Origin: JBGOTP01 sp041476545
GTDB lineage: Bacteria > Acidobacteriota > Vicinamibacteria > Vicinamibacterales > CAVVIG01
Direction: 5' to 3'
Assembly: GCA_041476545.1 (NCBI GenBank)
Contig: JBGOTP010000103.1
Location: 1 to 13,944 of the forward strand
DNA length: 13,944 nt
This document shows, one piece after another, positions 7,158 to 13,709 of the stretch (position 1 is the stretch's first letter; each line of letters opens with the position of its first letter). The position numbers and the translations under genes were made by a program. The notes beneath the pieces are model-generated. The model saw only the letters and a program-made list of their open reading frames with translations. It was not told the origin of the DNA and made no database searches.

Positions 7158-8858
7158 CTAGTCGTTGCCGGTGGCCGATAATGCCGGATTCTGGCTCCAG
7201 TATTTGCGAATCGCCGGCCGCGGATCGTTGACGACCTTCGTGTCCGTGTCGAAGATCATCGTCGCGCGCGTGGTCCCGTCGTAGGTCGGCCAGTGCGGGA
7301 TGTGTTCGTTGTCCGGGTTCCCGGTCTTCGCGAAGGTGATCCACGTCGACGCAAGGCGCGTGCACATCAGCCGTCCTTCTTTCCGGCCTGTCCCGCAGAT
7401 GCCGTTGCGATAAAGATTGAATGACGCGTCGACGTCATGGCCGTGCACGGCACCGAACTTGGCGTCGAACCCCGGCGTGGCCCACTGCCACAGATACATC
7501 CAGACGTCGGCGCCGCCTTGCGCGGCCTTGCGTTCCGCCTGCGTGATCGCGCGCAGGCGTCGATCGCTGTCCGTCAGGATCTGCGCCTGAATCAGATACG
7601 GCGTTTTGTCGGCGACCGTCGGGCGATAGAGATCAAGAATCTCGCTGCCCTTTCCTTTGAACCGTTCGTTCAAGAGCGTGGTGAGCGCGCGGTCGGTCAA
7701 GTCCCAGTTCGTGAGACTCAGAGCCGCGTCTTCGAGCGTGTTCGAGATGATGACCGGAACGTCCTTCGATTCCGGCGGTGCGGCCGGATCGAACGGATGG
7801 TGCGGCAGATACGTGCCGTCCACGACCGGTGTGAACCCGCCGCTGACTCCCGTCTGTGCTTCGAGCAGCTGCTCCCACGGGACGCGCTGGATGTCGGCAA
7901 TGCGGCTCCGCGGGATGTTCAGCTTCCGCAGCAGCTCGTCCGCGGACTTCTCCGCGTCGGCCGAAGTCGCGATGCGCAACGCCGAACCGCTTTGGATCGC
8001 CGCGCGGTGGAAGAGGCCCTTGGCGGCCGGCGTTGCGAGGAGCGTCGACGTCTTCGAGCCGCCACCCGACTGCCCGAAGATCATCACGCGCGACGGATCG
8101 CCGCCGAACGCCACGATATTGTCGCGCACCCATTCGAGCGACGCGACCATGTCCATCACGCCGCACACGCCGGCATGCTTGAACTCGTCAGGCGCGCCAA
8201 CCGCCGCCAGGTGCGTGTAGCCGAAGCTCGCGAGCCGATGGTTGACGGTCACGACGACGACGTCGCCGAGGAGGGCGAGCTGGCCGCCGTCGTACATCGG
8301 CCCGTTGGCAGAGCCCGTCGCCCACCCGCCGCCATGGAACGACACGAGCACCGCGCGCTTCGCATTGTCGTGGACGCCTGGCGTCCAGACGTTCAGCGAC
8401 AGGCAGTTCTCGCTCATGCCGCCGTCGCCGACGTGGCGGTCCCACATGATCATCTGTGCATAGTCCGATCGATAGCTCGACAGCGTCTGCGGCGAGATCG
8501 AGCCGTAGCCGATGCAGTGGCGCGTGCCGGTCCACGCGACCGGCTTGCGTGGCGGCATGAACCGGTTGCGCCCCGATGTGTCTGCGCCGTAGGGAATGCC
8601 TCGAAACACCTTGATGCCGGTGTTCGCCATGCCGCGGACAACACCAGTCCTCGTCTCGGCGTCGAAGAACAGCGGCCCATTTGCGCGTGCCGCCCGTACC
8701 GCGGTCGCTCGAGCGGGCGCCTGCGCGGCGGACGATTGTGCATTCGCGAGGGATGCGCCGCCGGCGCCCACGGCAACCAGACCAGCGACACTGGCTTTGA
8801 TGATCTGGCGGCGCGAGGGGTTGATGATCTCGGAATCGTGCCGCTTGTTGGTTGCCAT
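7158..8858 (-). CDS. Type-B carboxylesterase/lipase with Tat-type signal peptide
   Basis: This is an exported alpha/beta-hydrolase that would cleave carboxylic esters; the substrate is unknown. The 566-residue protein begins with a Tat-like signal (SRRQIIKASVAGLVAVGAGG, ending near ANA-QS at 40), so it is probably exported folded. The oxyanion-hole motif is HGGGWATG (175-182). The second family signature reads SENCLSLNVWTP (149-160). The nucleophile is Ser264 in FGQSGGG, where most family members have GESAGG. Glu376 (NTLED) and His472 (AVHGHD) fit the rest of the triad by position. AAGGAG precedes the ATG by 5 nt, which supports this start. It is transcribed divergently from the 59-residue gene and converges on the PQQ gene and antitoxin remnant. 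Confidence 0.93.
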   Translation of the reverse strand: MATNKRHDSEIINPSRRQIIKASVAGLVAVGAGGASLANAQSSAAQAPARATAVRAARANGPLFFDAETRTGVVRGMANTGIKVFRGIPYGADTSGRNRFMPPRKPVAWTGTRHCIGYGSISPQTLSSYRSDYAQMIMWDRHVGDGGMSENCLSLNVWTPGVHDNAKRAVLVSFHGGGWATGSANGPMYDGGQLALLGDVVVVTVNHRLASFGYTHLAAVGAPDEFKHAGVCGVMDMVASLEWVRDNIVAFGGDPSRVMIFGQSGGGSKTSTLLATPAAKGLFHRAAIQSGSALRIATSADAEKSADELLRKLNIPRSRIADIQRVPWEQLLEAQTGVSGGFTPVVDGTYLPHHPFDPAAPPESKDVPVIISNTLEDAALSLTNWDLTDRALTTLLNERFKGKGSEILDLYRPTVADKTPYLIQAQILTDSDRRLRAITQAERKAAQGGADVWMYLWQWATPGFDAKFGAVHGHDVDASFNLYRNGICGTGRKEGRLMCTRLASTWITFAKTGNPDNEHIPHWPTYDGTTRATMIFDTDTKVVNDPRPAIRKYWSQNPALSATGND

Positions 8859-8911
8859 CGGGACTCCTTTTCCTAGCTGTCGGTGCAGGTTGTACGTGAA
8901 GGTATCGTAAA

Positions 8912-9091
8912 ATGACGGCCATGATTGAAAAAATCAGCGAAAAGATGAAGGAGGCCGTCAGCGAGGCTTCGGAGAAACTGTCGGCCGATCACTTCCAGCA
9001 GAAGATCAAGCCCGGACATGTTCGCTTCGCGGAAATTCAGATGGAAATCGGCATCCCTCCCTCCATCACGCTGCAGATGGTGCCGCAGTAG
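8912..9091 (+). CDS. Small conserved-looking hypothetical protein, 59 residues
   Basis: I do not recognise the family. The product starts MTAMIEKISEKMKEAVSEAS and ends IQMEIGIPPSITLQMVPQ. The first ~25 residues suit an amphipathic, Lys/Glu-rich helix. The rest is a polar link and a short beta-like tail with no cysteine, membrane segment or export signal. Two in-frame ATGs exist. The one at 8912 has GAAGG (8898-8902) nine bases upstream and is preferred over 8921, which would give 56 residues. It lies 53 bp from the divergent esterase start, so the two promoters must overlap. Protein-like composition, a proper ribosome site and a position filling an otherwise empty gap support a real gene. The role is unknown. 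Confidence 0.65.
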   Translation: MTAMIEKISEKMKEAVSEASEKLSADHFQQKIKPGHVRFAEIQMEIGIPPSITLQMVPQ

Positions 9092-9225
9092 AGTTTTAAG
9101 CACGAAGGCCTCCAGCAACCGGCCGAGCGTGTCACGGTCCGGCCACACCATCGAGGAATGCACGAGACGCGAGCGGATCAGATTGCGGGCAAGCCTCGAT
9201 GAGCCTCGCGCGACGGCCACCGTTT

Positions 9226-10971
9226 CTACTGCTTCGGAAGCGCAAAGCTGAGAATGAGATCCCCACCTCGCCGGCCCCGCTCGCCTCCGCCCGACGCGAC
9301 GGTGACGAACTGCTCGCCGTTGACCATGTAGACCGACGGCGACGAGAAGACGCCCGACCCGGTGTTGAACTTCCAGAGCAGTTCGCCGGTCTTGGCATCG
9401 AACGCGAAGAAATAGCCAGCGACATTGCTGCCCGTGCCGACAAAGACCAGACCTCCGGCGGTGACCACCGACCCGGCCTGTCCCCAGCCGTCGAACGACT
9501 TCTGCCACGCCATCTCGCCGGTCGTGGGATCGAACGCGGAGAAGTAGCCTTTCGCCGGGCGGCCGATGTTCGTGGGGCTGTCGATGCCATTCACGTAGAG
9601 GAAACCGGTCCGCGGGCTGTAGGAGATCGGACCGTAATTGGCGCCACCCTCCGTGCCTGGCGCGCGGATCTGATTGGGGCCCGGGGGCGCAAACGTGGGC
9701 GCCAGCTTGAACCGTTCAAGCCGGTCCGGCGGGACATCCACTGGCAGAATGGGGCTGACAGGCTGCATGGGTTTCCCCGCCGCGTCCCGCGGAATCGGCT
9801 GCGTCGGCCACATCTGCTCTCCGGCGCGAGTGGTTTCCGTTGGCACCGCCGTCTCGGGGATCGGATGCACCGGCTGCCCGGTTTCGCGATTCAGGATATA
9901 AAGAAAACCGTTCTTGCTCGCTTCGGCGAGCGCCTTGACGCGCTGTCCGCGGACCTGCATGTCGAAGAGCACCGGCTGGTTGCCCGAATCGAAATCCCAC
10001 ACGTCGTGATGCGTCTGCTGGTAGTACCACTTGAGGGTGCCGGTGTTGAGCGTGAGCGCGATGATCGAGCAGGAGAACAGATTCGTCCCGATTCGTTTCG
10101 TGCTGTCGCCAAATGGATTCGCCACGGCCACGTAGAGGAGCCCCAGTTCGGGATCGATGGACGGCGTTTCCCAAATGCCTCCACCATTGCGTTCGCCGCC
10201 GACCCACGTGGGACCGGCAATCGCCCAGCCCTGATCTTTTTCGTCCTGCGGAATCGTGTTGAAGTGCCACAGCACCTTGCCCGTTTTCGCATCGACCGCC
10301 AGCACGTGACCGCCCGGGATGTGGCTCTCGCTCCTCGTGCTGCCGATGTAGAGCACGCCGTTGTGCACGAGCGGCGCCGTGGTGAACCAGTACCCGAGGC
10401 TGATGGCGTTGGTCACCTCTGGATATCGCTGCTTGACGACGTCGAGGATCACGCTCGCCTGACCATTCTTGCCGAAGGTTGAAATCGGCTTGCCGGTTTT
10501 GGCGTCGAGCGCGAAGAGAAACGATCCGGCCGCGGTGTACACGACACCATCGGCGTAGCCGACGCCGCGGTTGCGGAAGATATAGCCTTCCTTCGCTCCG
10601 CCGCCAATCAGATTCGTCACGTCAAACGTCCACAGCAGGTGTCCGTCGGCGGCATCAAGCGCGTACACGCTCCCCCTCGCATCCGTCACGTACATCGTCC
10701 CCGCCACGACAACCGGGGTCGTCTGATTGCTGACGCCGTCGATCACGCCATGCTGAAAGAGCCATCGTGGCGCGAGCGATTTGACGTTCGACGTGGTGAT
10801 CTGATCGAGGGTCGAGAACCTCGTGCCGGCGAGGTCGAAGTTGTGGAGCACCCAGTCGACGGATGTTGGCGCGGCCGGTCGTTGCGCGCCGAGGCGAGAC
10901 GACGCAGTGAACACGGCGAGCACGGCGGACGCCGCCGCGACACTCACCAGCATCAGGTTTCGAGTCGACAT
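9226..10971 (-). CDS. PQQ-dependent dehydrogenase (alcohol dehydrogenase-like quinoprotein)
   Basis: This second exported quinoprotein has 581 residues. It would oxidise an alcohol, sugar or related substrate in the periplasm with PQQ. A signal peptide covers about residues 1-29 (…SSRLGAQ). The N-terminal NFDLAGTRFSTLDQITTSNV segment matches the start of PQQ alcohol dehydrogenases. Propeller repeats include VYALDAADGHLLW (102-114), LFALDAKTGKPIS (152-164), VLAVDAKTGKVLW (223-235) and FFAFDAKTGELLWKFNTGSG near the end. The PQQ-site motif is complete as HHDVWDFD (321-328), unlike the WNYD of the enzyme at 4697. There is no fused cytochrome c domain and no CxxCH motif, so the electron acceptor must be separate. 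GGAGG lies 5 nt before the ATG. The two PQQ enzymes are only distantly alike and are not a recent tandem duplication. Confidence 0.94.
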   Translation of the reverse strand: MSTRNLMLVSVAAASAVLAVFTASSRLGAQRPAAPTSVDWVLHNFDLAGTRFSTLDQITTSNVKSLAPRWLFQHGVIDGVSNQTTPVVVAGTMYVTDARGSVYALDAADGHLLWTFDVTNLIGGGAKEGYIFRNRGVGYADGVVYTAAGSFLFALDAKTGKPISTFGKNGQASVILDVVKQRYPEVTNAISLGYWFTTAPLVHNGVLYIGSTRSESHIPGGHVLAVDAKTGKVLWHFNTIPQDEKDQGWAIAGPTWVGGERNGGGIWETPSIDPELGLLYVAVANPFGDSTKRIGTNLFSCSIIALTLNTGTLKWYYQQTHHDVWDFDSGNQPVLFDMQVRGQRVKALAEASKNGFLYILNRETGQPVHPIPETAVPTETTRAGEQMWPTQPIPRDAAGKPMQPVSPILPVDVPPDRLERFKLAPTFAPPGPNQIRAPGTEGGANYGPISYSPRTGFLYVNGIDSPTNIGRPAKGYFSAFDPTTGEMAWQKSFDGWGQAGSVVTAGGLVFVGTGSNVAGYFFAFDAKTGELLWKFNTGSGVFSSPSVYMVNGEQFVTVASGGGERGRRGGDLILSFALPKQ

Positions 10972-10993
10972 TTCAGCCTCCGGGGTTGAACGA

Positions 10994-11070
10994 AGCTATC
11001 AGCTTTCAGCTATCGGCTCTCAGTAACGCCCACCGGGCCCATTGGCTGAACGCTGAGAGCTGAGAGCTGA
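10994..11070. repeat. Heptamer arrays in inverted orientation (AGCTNTC family)
   Basis: On the plus strand AGCTATC, AGCTTTC, AGCTATC, GGCTCTC follow head to tail (10994-11021). After a 20-odd-base GC-rich loop the opposite orientation appears as GCTGAAC, GCTGAGA, GCTGAGA, GCTGACC (11045-11072). The arms can fold into an imperfect hairpin. The element lies in the 187-bp gap between the divergent PQQ dehydrogenase and DUF1801 genes. Confidence 0.8.
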
Positions 11071-11158
11071 CCGCTCCGTCAGCACGGTATTGCAAAGGCG
11101 TTCGGGGCGCAAGTGCCATGCTAGGATCGCAGCCTCTGCGGGTTGCGGGGGAGAGACG

Positions 11159-11635
11159 ATGACTGCTCAATCACCGGCCAGACAGGTCGCGGCGTTCATT
11201 AATAAGTTCGATCCCAAGGTCGCTCGGCTCGCGAAGGCGACCCGCGCCGCGCTGAGGAAGCGCTTTTTCCCCACGGCCGTCGAACTCGTCTACGACAACT
11301 ACAACGCGCTCGCCATGGGGTTTGGTCCCAACGAGCGGACATCGGAAGCGATCATCTCGGTGGCGGCATTCGCCCGCGGGGTGACTCTCTATTTCATTCA
11401 CGGCGCGACGCTGGCCGACCCCCGCGGTCTCCTGCAGGGCCAGGGCAATCAAGGCCGCTTCATCCGGATGGAAACGCTCGCGACGCTCGACAAGCCTGGT
11501 GTGGCGGCGCTCATTCGCGCGGCGATCAAAGAGTCTGATTCGCCGCTGCCAAAGACCGGACGAGGCTACACCGTGATCAAGTCGATTTCCGCAAAACAGC
11601 GGCCCCGTCGTCCTCGGCTTGGCGCGGATCGTTAG
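11159..11635 (+). CDS. DUF1801 domain protein
   Basis: The 158-residue cytoplasmic protein shows the DUF1801 pattern: an N-terminal helix (VAAFINKFDPKVARLAKATR), a helix-strand unit around VELVYDNYNALAMGFGPNER (41-60), then a beta-strand stretch with GVTLYFIHGATLADPRGLLQ (74-93) and GRFIRMETL. The biochemical role of this family is not settled; some relatives resemble the iron-chaperone/YdhG fold. The ATG at 11159 is chosen because GGGGGAGAG directly precedes it. A longer frame from 11090 would add an Arg/Cys-rich stretch unlike the family. The C-terminus is basic (KQRPRRPR). It stands alone on the plus strand between a divergent PQQ gene and a long gene-free region. Confidence 0.85.
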   Translation: MTAQSPARQVAAFINKFDPKVARLAKATRAALRKRFFPTAVELVYDNYNALAMGFGPNERTSEAIISVAAFARGVTLYFIHGATLADPRGLLQGQGNQGRFIRMETLATLDKPGVAALIRAAIKESDSPLPKTGRGYTVIKSISAKQRPRRPRLGADR

Positions 11636-11751
11636 CGAGACAAGCGCTATCGCCGCGACTTTGTCACTTCGGTCTGATAGGCCAGAAACACGCTGCTAGG
11701 CGAACCGCTCGACGACGCGGGAAACCTCATCTCGGGATCTGTTGGCGGCAT

Positions 11752-11774
11752 GCGGCAACTCCGTGAGTTGCCGC
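11752..11774. other. Perfect 10-bp stem-loop
   Basis: GCGGCAACTC (11752-11761) and GAGTTGCCGC (11765-11774) are exact reverse complements around a CGT loop. No T-run follows on either strand, so a classical intrinsic terminator is not supported. It lies 116 bp after the DUF1801 stop and might still end transcripts or act as a protein or RNA structure site. Confidence 0.6.
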
Positions 11775-11930
11775 GGACTTCGGCCCTACGATTCGGTTTC
11801 CCAACTGACGCGTGCGACGCGCCGCTCGCAGGTTCGCTGTCGCAACATGTTCCTGGCCTCTCAGACGGACAACATCCGCACAGCTTCCGGTCAGGTCTGC
11901 ATCGGCACGCTCATACGGCCGCTGCCGCTC

Positions 11931-12257
11931 GAGACGATCGCGGCCTACGATCGGTGATCGCCGGCGGCCGGACGACGGCGGCGGCGGCGACCCGTGGGAG
12001 GACGGCCGGTCGGGCCGTGACCCCAACTGTGCGCGATCGGTTCTCGACGCGGCGATCTTGTTCCCCGCGATCCGTGACGATGGGAGAACCCGCGCTGGTG
12101 CATGCCGTGCTTGGCCCATTCCTCAAGCCAGCTCCTGATCGCCGCAGCATCGGCAGTGTACGAACCGGACGCGCGCAGTTCCGGCGTCCGACCCGGGTCG
12201 CCGCCGCCGATGTCGTCCGGTCGCGCCTGGTCCGTGATGGTGCGCCGCGATCGTCCC
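11931..12257. repeat. Degenerate inverted repeat pair, 63-bp cores
   Basis: The plus-strand core at 11931-11993 and the reverse complement of 12195-12257 align without gaps at 48 of 63 positions (counted by hand). They share exact runs ACGATCGCGGC, CCGGACGAC and CGGCGGCGGCGACCC at the same spacing. Weaker similarity continues outward (CGGCCGC) and inward (AACTGNGCGCG, GCGGCGATC). Differences are spread evenly over codon positions, which argues against a conserved coding pair. Confidence 0.6.
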
Positions 12258-12287
12258 GGGCGGCCGATACGCGCACCCGTACAGCGT

Positions 12288-12959
12288 CTAGATCCGCAGC
12301 GGATCGGCAATGCCAGCTTCCGCGAATCCCTTCGCGCGAAGCACACAGCTGTCGCAGGTTCCACAAGCCGCGCGGCCTGGTGGCGGGTCGTAGCAGCTGT
12401 GGGTGAGACTGTAGTCGAGGCCGAGCGCCACGCCTCGGCGGATGATCTCGCCCTTTGTGAGGTTGATGAGCGGCGTGTGCACTTTGAATCGCTGTCCTTC
12501 GACGCCGGCTTTCGTCCCAAGCGCCGCCAGAACTTCGAACGCCGCGATGAATTCCGGCCGGCAATCCGGATAGCCCGAATAGTCGAGCGCGTTCACGCCG
12601 ATGACAAGGTCCCGCGCCTCGAGCGCTTCCGCCCATCCGAGCGCGAGCGACAGAAAGATCGTGTTGCGCGCGGGCACGTAGGTCGAGGGAATACCGGGTT
12701 CGAGCACGTCGCGACCGTGCGGCACCGGTGCCTCGGACGTGAGGGCGGACCCGCCAATGCCACGCAGATCCAGGTCGAGTTCGAGGTGCCTGACGACACC
12801 AAGGGCCGCTGCCACTCCGCGCGCCGCCTCAATCTCGCGCACGTGGCGCTGACCGTAACGCAGGGTCAAGGCATGGAGCCCAAAACCCTCGGACTTGGCA
12901 ATCGCGGCGGCAGTGTACGAATCTAATCCACCGCTCAGCAGCACAACCGCAGGACCCAT
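12288..12959 (-). CDS. queC: 7-cyano-7-deazaguanine synthase QueC
   Basis: QueC converts 7-carboxy-7-deazaguanine to preQ0 with ATP and ammonia, on the way to queuosine in tRNA (or deazapurines in DNA). From the ATG at 12959 it has 223 residues. The ATP-pyrophosphatase PP-loop SGGLDS is at 9-14, and the family segment TYVPARNTIFLSLALGWAEA lies at about 93-112. DYSGYPDCRPEF follows, and then TPLINLTKGEI. The four zinc-binding cysteines are Cys189, Cys199, Cys202 and Cys205. A GTG at 12965 is in frame, but MGPAVVLLSGGLDS is the usual spacing, and TAGGG ends 8 nt before the ATG. That site belongs to an 8-bp tandem repeat which also makes four ATG-stop pairs upstream. The gene lies 46 bp after queE on the same strand, so the two are probably cotranscribed. 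Confidence 0.96.
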   Translation of the reverse strand: MGPAVVLLSGGLDSYTAAAIAKSEGFGLHALTLRYGQRHVREIEAARGVAAALGVVRHLELDLDLRGIGGSALTSEAPVPHGRDVLEPGIPSTYVPARNTIFLSLALGWAEALEARDLVIGVNALDYSGYPDCRPEFIAAFEVLAALGTKAGVEGQRFKVHTPLINLTKGEIIRRGVALGLDYSLTHSCYDPPPGRAACGTCDSCVLRAKGFAEAGIADPLRI

Positions 12960-12991
12960 CCTCACATCCCTACATCCTTACATCCTTACAT
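12957..12991 (-). repeat. 8-bp tandem array forming the queC leader and start
   Basis: On the minus strand the leader reads ATG-TAAGG-ATG-TAAGG-ATG-TAGGG-ATG-TGAGG-ATG. ATGs therefore recur every 8 bp (antisense CAT at 12989, 12981, 12973 and 12965), each followed at once by a stop (TAA, TAA, TAG, TGA). The fifth ATG (12957-12959) is the queC start. AGGATG in each unit combines a Shine-Dalgarno-like core with an ATG. Confidence 0.85.
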
Positions 12992-13005
12992 TCCAAGGAT
13001 TCCCG

Positions 13006-13647
13006 TCAGACTCCCCGCGTGTCTGGCGTCCAGATGTACTTGTGCAACTGAAGCTGCAGGCGCGCGGGAAGGCGATCGGCGAGCATCCACTCGGAAAGCA
13101 CTCGCAGCTCCAGCCCACCGTGCACCGGCGACAACAGCACCGCGGCCGTCTTCGACGCCAGGCTGTATCGCTGCATGACGTCTCGCGCGAAGTCGTAGTC
13201 CGCGCGATCGGCAATCACGAATTTCACCTCGTCGTGAGCCGCCAGGGCATCCATGTTGTCCCAGCAGTTCTTGTCGGCTTCACCGCTCCCCGGGCACTTC
13301 ACGTCGACGATCCTGACGACACTGGCGGGAACGCGGACGATGGATCGATGGCCGCCCGTTTCGAGCATCACCGTGCGTCCGCCCGCCATCAGGGCGTCCA
13401 TCAGCGGATACACGTCCTCCTGCAGGAGCGGCTCGCCGCCAGTAATTTCAACGAGCGGGCATCCGTACCCTTCCACTTCCTTCACCACATCGTCTACAGA
13501 CCGCTTCGTGCCTTCGTGAAACGCGTACGGCGTGTCGCACCATGAGCACCGGAGATCGCACGCCGTCAGCCGCACGAAGACACACGCACGGCCGGCTCGC
13601 GTCGACTCGCCCTGGATGGAATAAAAGATCTCGTTGATGGTCAGCAC
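13006..13647 (-). CDS. queE: 7-carboxy-7-deazaguanine synthase QueE (radical SAM)
   Basis: QueE is the radical SAM enzyme that contracts 6-carboxytetrahydropterin to 7-carboxy-7-deazaguanine, the substrate of QueC. The 213-residue protein has the compact QueE form. It starts with LTINEIFYSIQGES, the substrate-binding N-terminus. The cluster-binding motif CDLRCSWC (Cys30, Cys34, Cys37; CX3CX2C) is next, followed by the SAM-binding ITGGEPLLQ at 68-76. The ending LQLHKYIW is typical of the family. The start is a GTG at 13645-13647 with no clear Shine-Dalgarno site; it gives the expected N-terminus. It is the first gene of a queE-queC pair. The partner queD (6-carboxytetrahydropterin synthase) and folE are not in this window. 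Confidence 0.96.
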   Translation of the reverse strand: MLTINEIFYSIQGESTRAGRACVFVRLTACDLRCSWCDTPYAFHEGTKRSVDDVVKEVEGYGCPLVEITGGEPLLQEDVYPLMDALMAGGRTVMLETGGHRSIVRVPASVVRIVDVKCPGSGEADKNCWDNMDALAAHDEVKFVIADRADYDFARDVMQRYSLASKTAAVLLSPVHGGLELRVLSEWMLADRLPARLQLQLHKYIWTPDTRGV

Positions 13648-13658
13648 ACGGACTAGTC

Positions 13659-13686
13659 CAGCTTTCAGCTCTCAGCTATCGGCCTA
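13659..13686. repeat. Heptamer array AGCTNTC between queE and the DUF72 gene
   Basis: AGCTTTC, AGCTCTC, AGCTATC, GGCCTAC follow head to tail (13660-13687). The order and sequence closely match the array at 10994-11021, with a different middle unit. It lies in the 62-bp divergent gap between queE and the DUF72 gene. Confidence 0.8.
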
Positions 13687-13693
13687 CAACCGC

Positions 13694-13699
13694 TATTAT
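13694..13699 (+). promoter_or_regulatory. Possible -10 element (TATTAT) for the DUF72 gene
   Basis: TATTAT lies 10 bp before the ATG at 13710, which would leave an almost leaderless transcript. The 17-bp-spaced -35 position is poor (CTCAGC, inside the heptamer array). Confidence 0.3.
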
Positions 13700-13709
13700 C
13701 CTATTCGTA

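Larger units (their letters stand above)
11636..12287. other. Gene-free 652-bp region with degenerate inverted duplication
   Basis: No convincing gene was found on either strand. Open frames exist but are Arg/Ala-rich products of GC-rich DNA, without good ribosome sites or recognisable domains. The stretch contains a perfect 10-bp hairpin (11752-11774) and two related arms in opposite orientation (11931-11993 and 12195-12257). It separates the DUF1801 gene from the 3' end of queC. It could be a decayed mobile or duplicated segment, or hold an unrecognised structured RNA. Confidence 0.6.

Noticed and set aside
9092..9225. Minus-strand coding remnant reading LVHSSMVWPDRDTLGRLLEAF between the 59-residue gene and the second PQQ gene
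   Set aside because: It looks somewhat protein-like, but has no own start or stop and runs into the opposite-strand small gene. I recognise no family, so chance in GC-rich DNA cannot be excluded.
11742..12406. Plus-strand open frames across the gene-free region and into queC
   Set aside because: They have Arg/Ala/Ser-rich composition, no ribosome sites, overlap with queC and no domain; they behave as shadows.
11911..12636. Minus-strand open frames continuing past the queC stop
   Set aside because: They overlap the real queC frame and continue as low-complexity Arg/Gly sequence. The shared PDD-GGGDP stretch reflects the inverted repeat, which lacks third-position substitution bias.
12151..12921. 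Exact 14-bp direct repeat CGGCAGTGTACGAA at 12151 and 12908 (inside queC)
   Set aside because: One shared 14-mer in 14 kb is close to chance expectation, and the surrounding similarity is weak.
13648..13709. preQ1 riboswitch upstream of queE-queC
   Set aside because: The 62-bp gap is mostly heptamer repeat. I see no preQ1-I hairpin and A-rich tail, and little room for the other classes.
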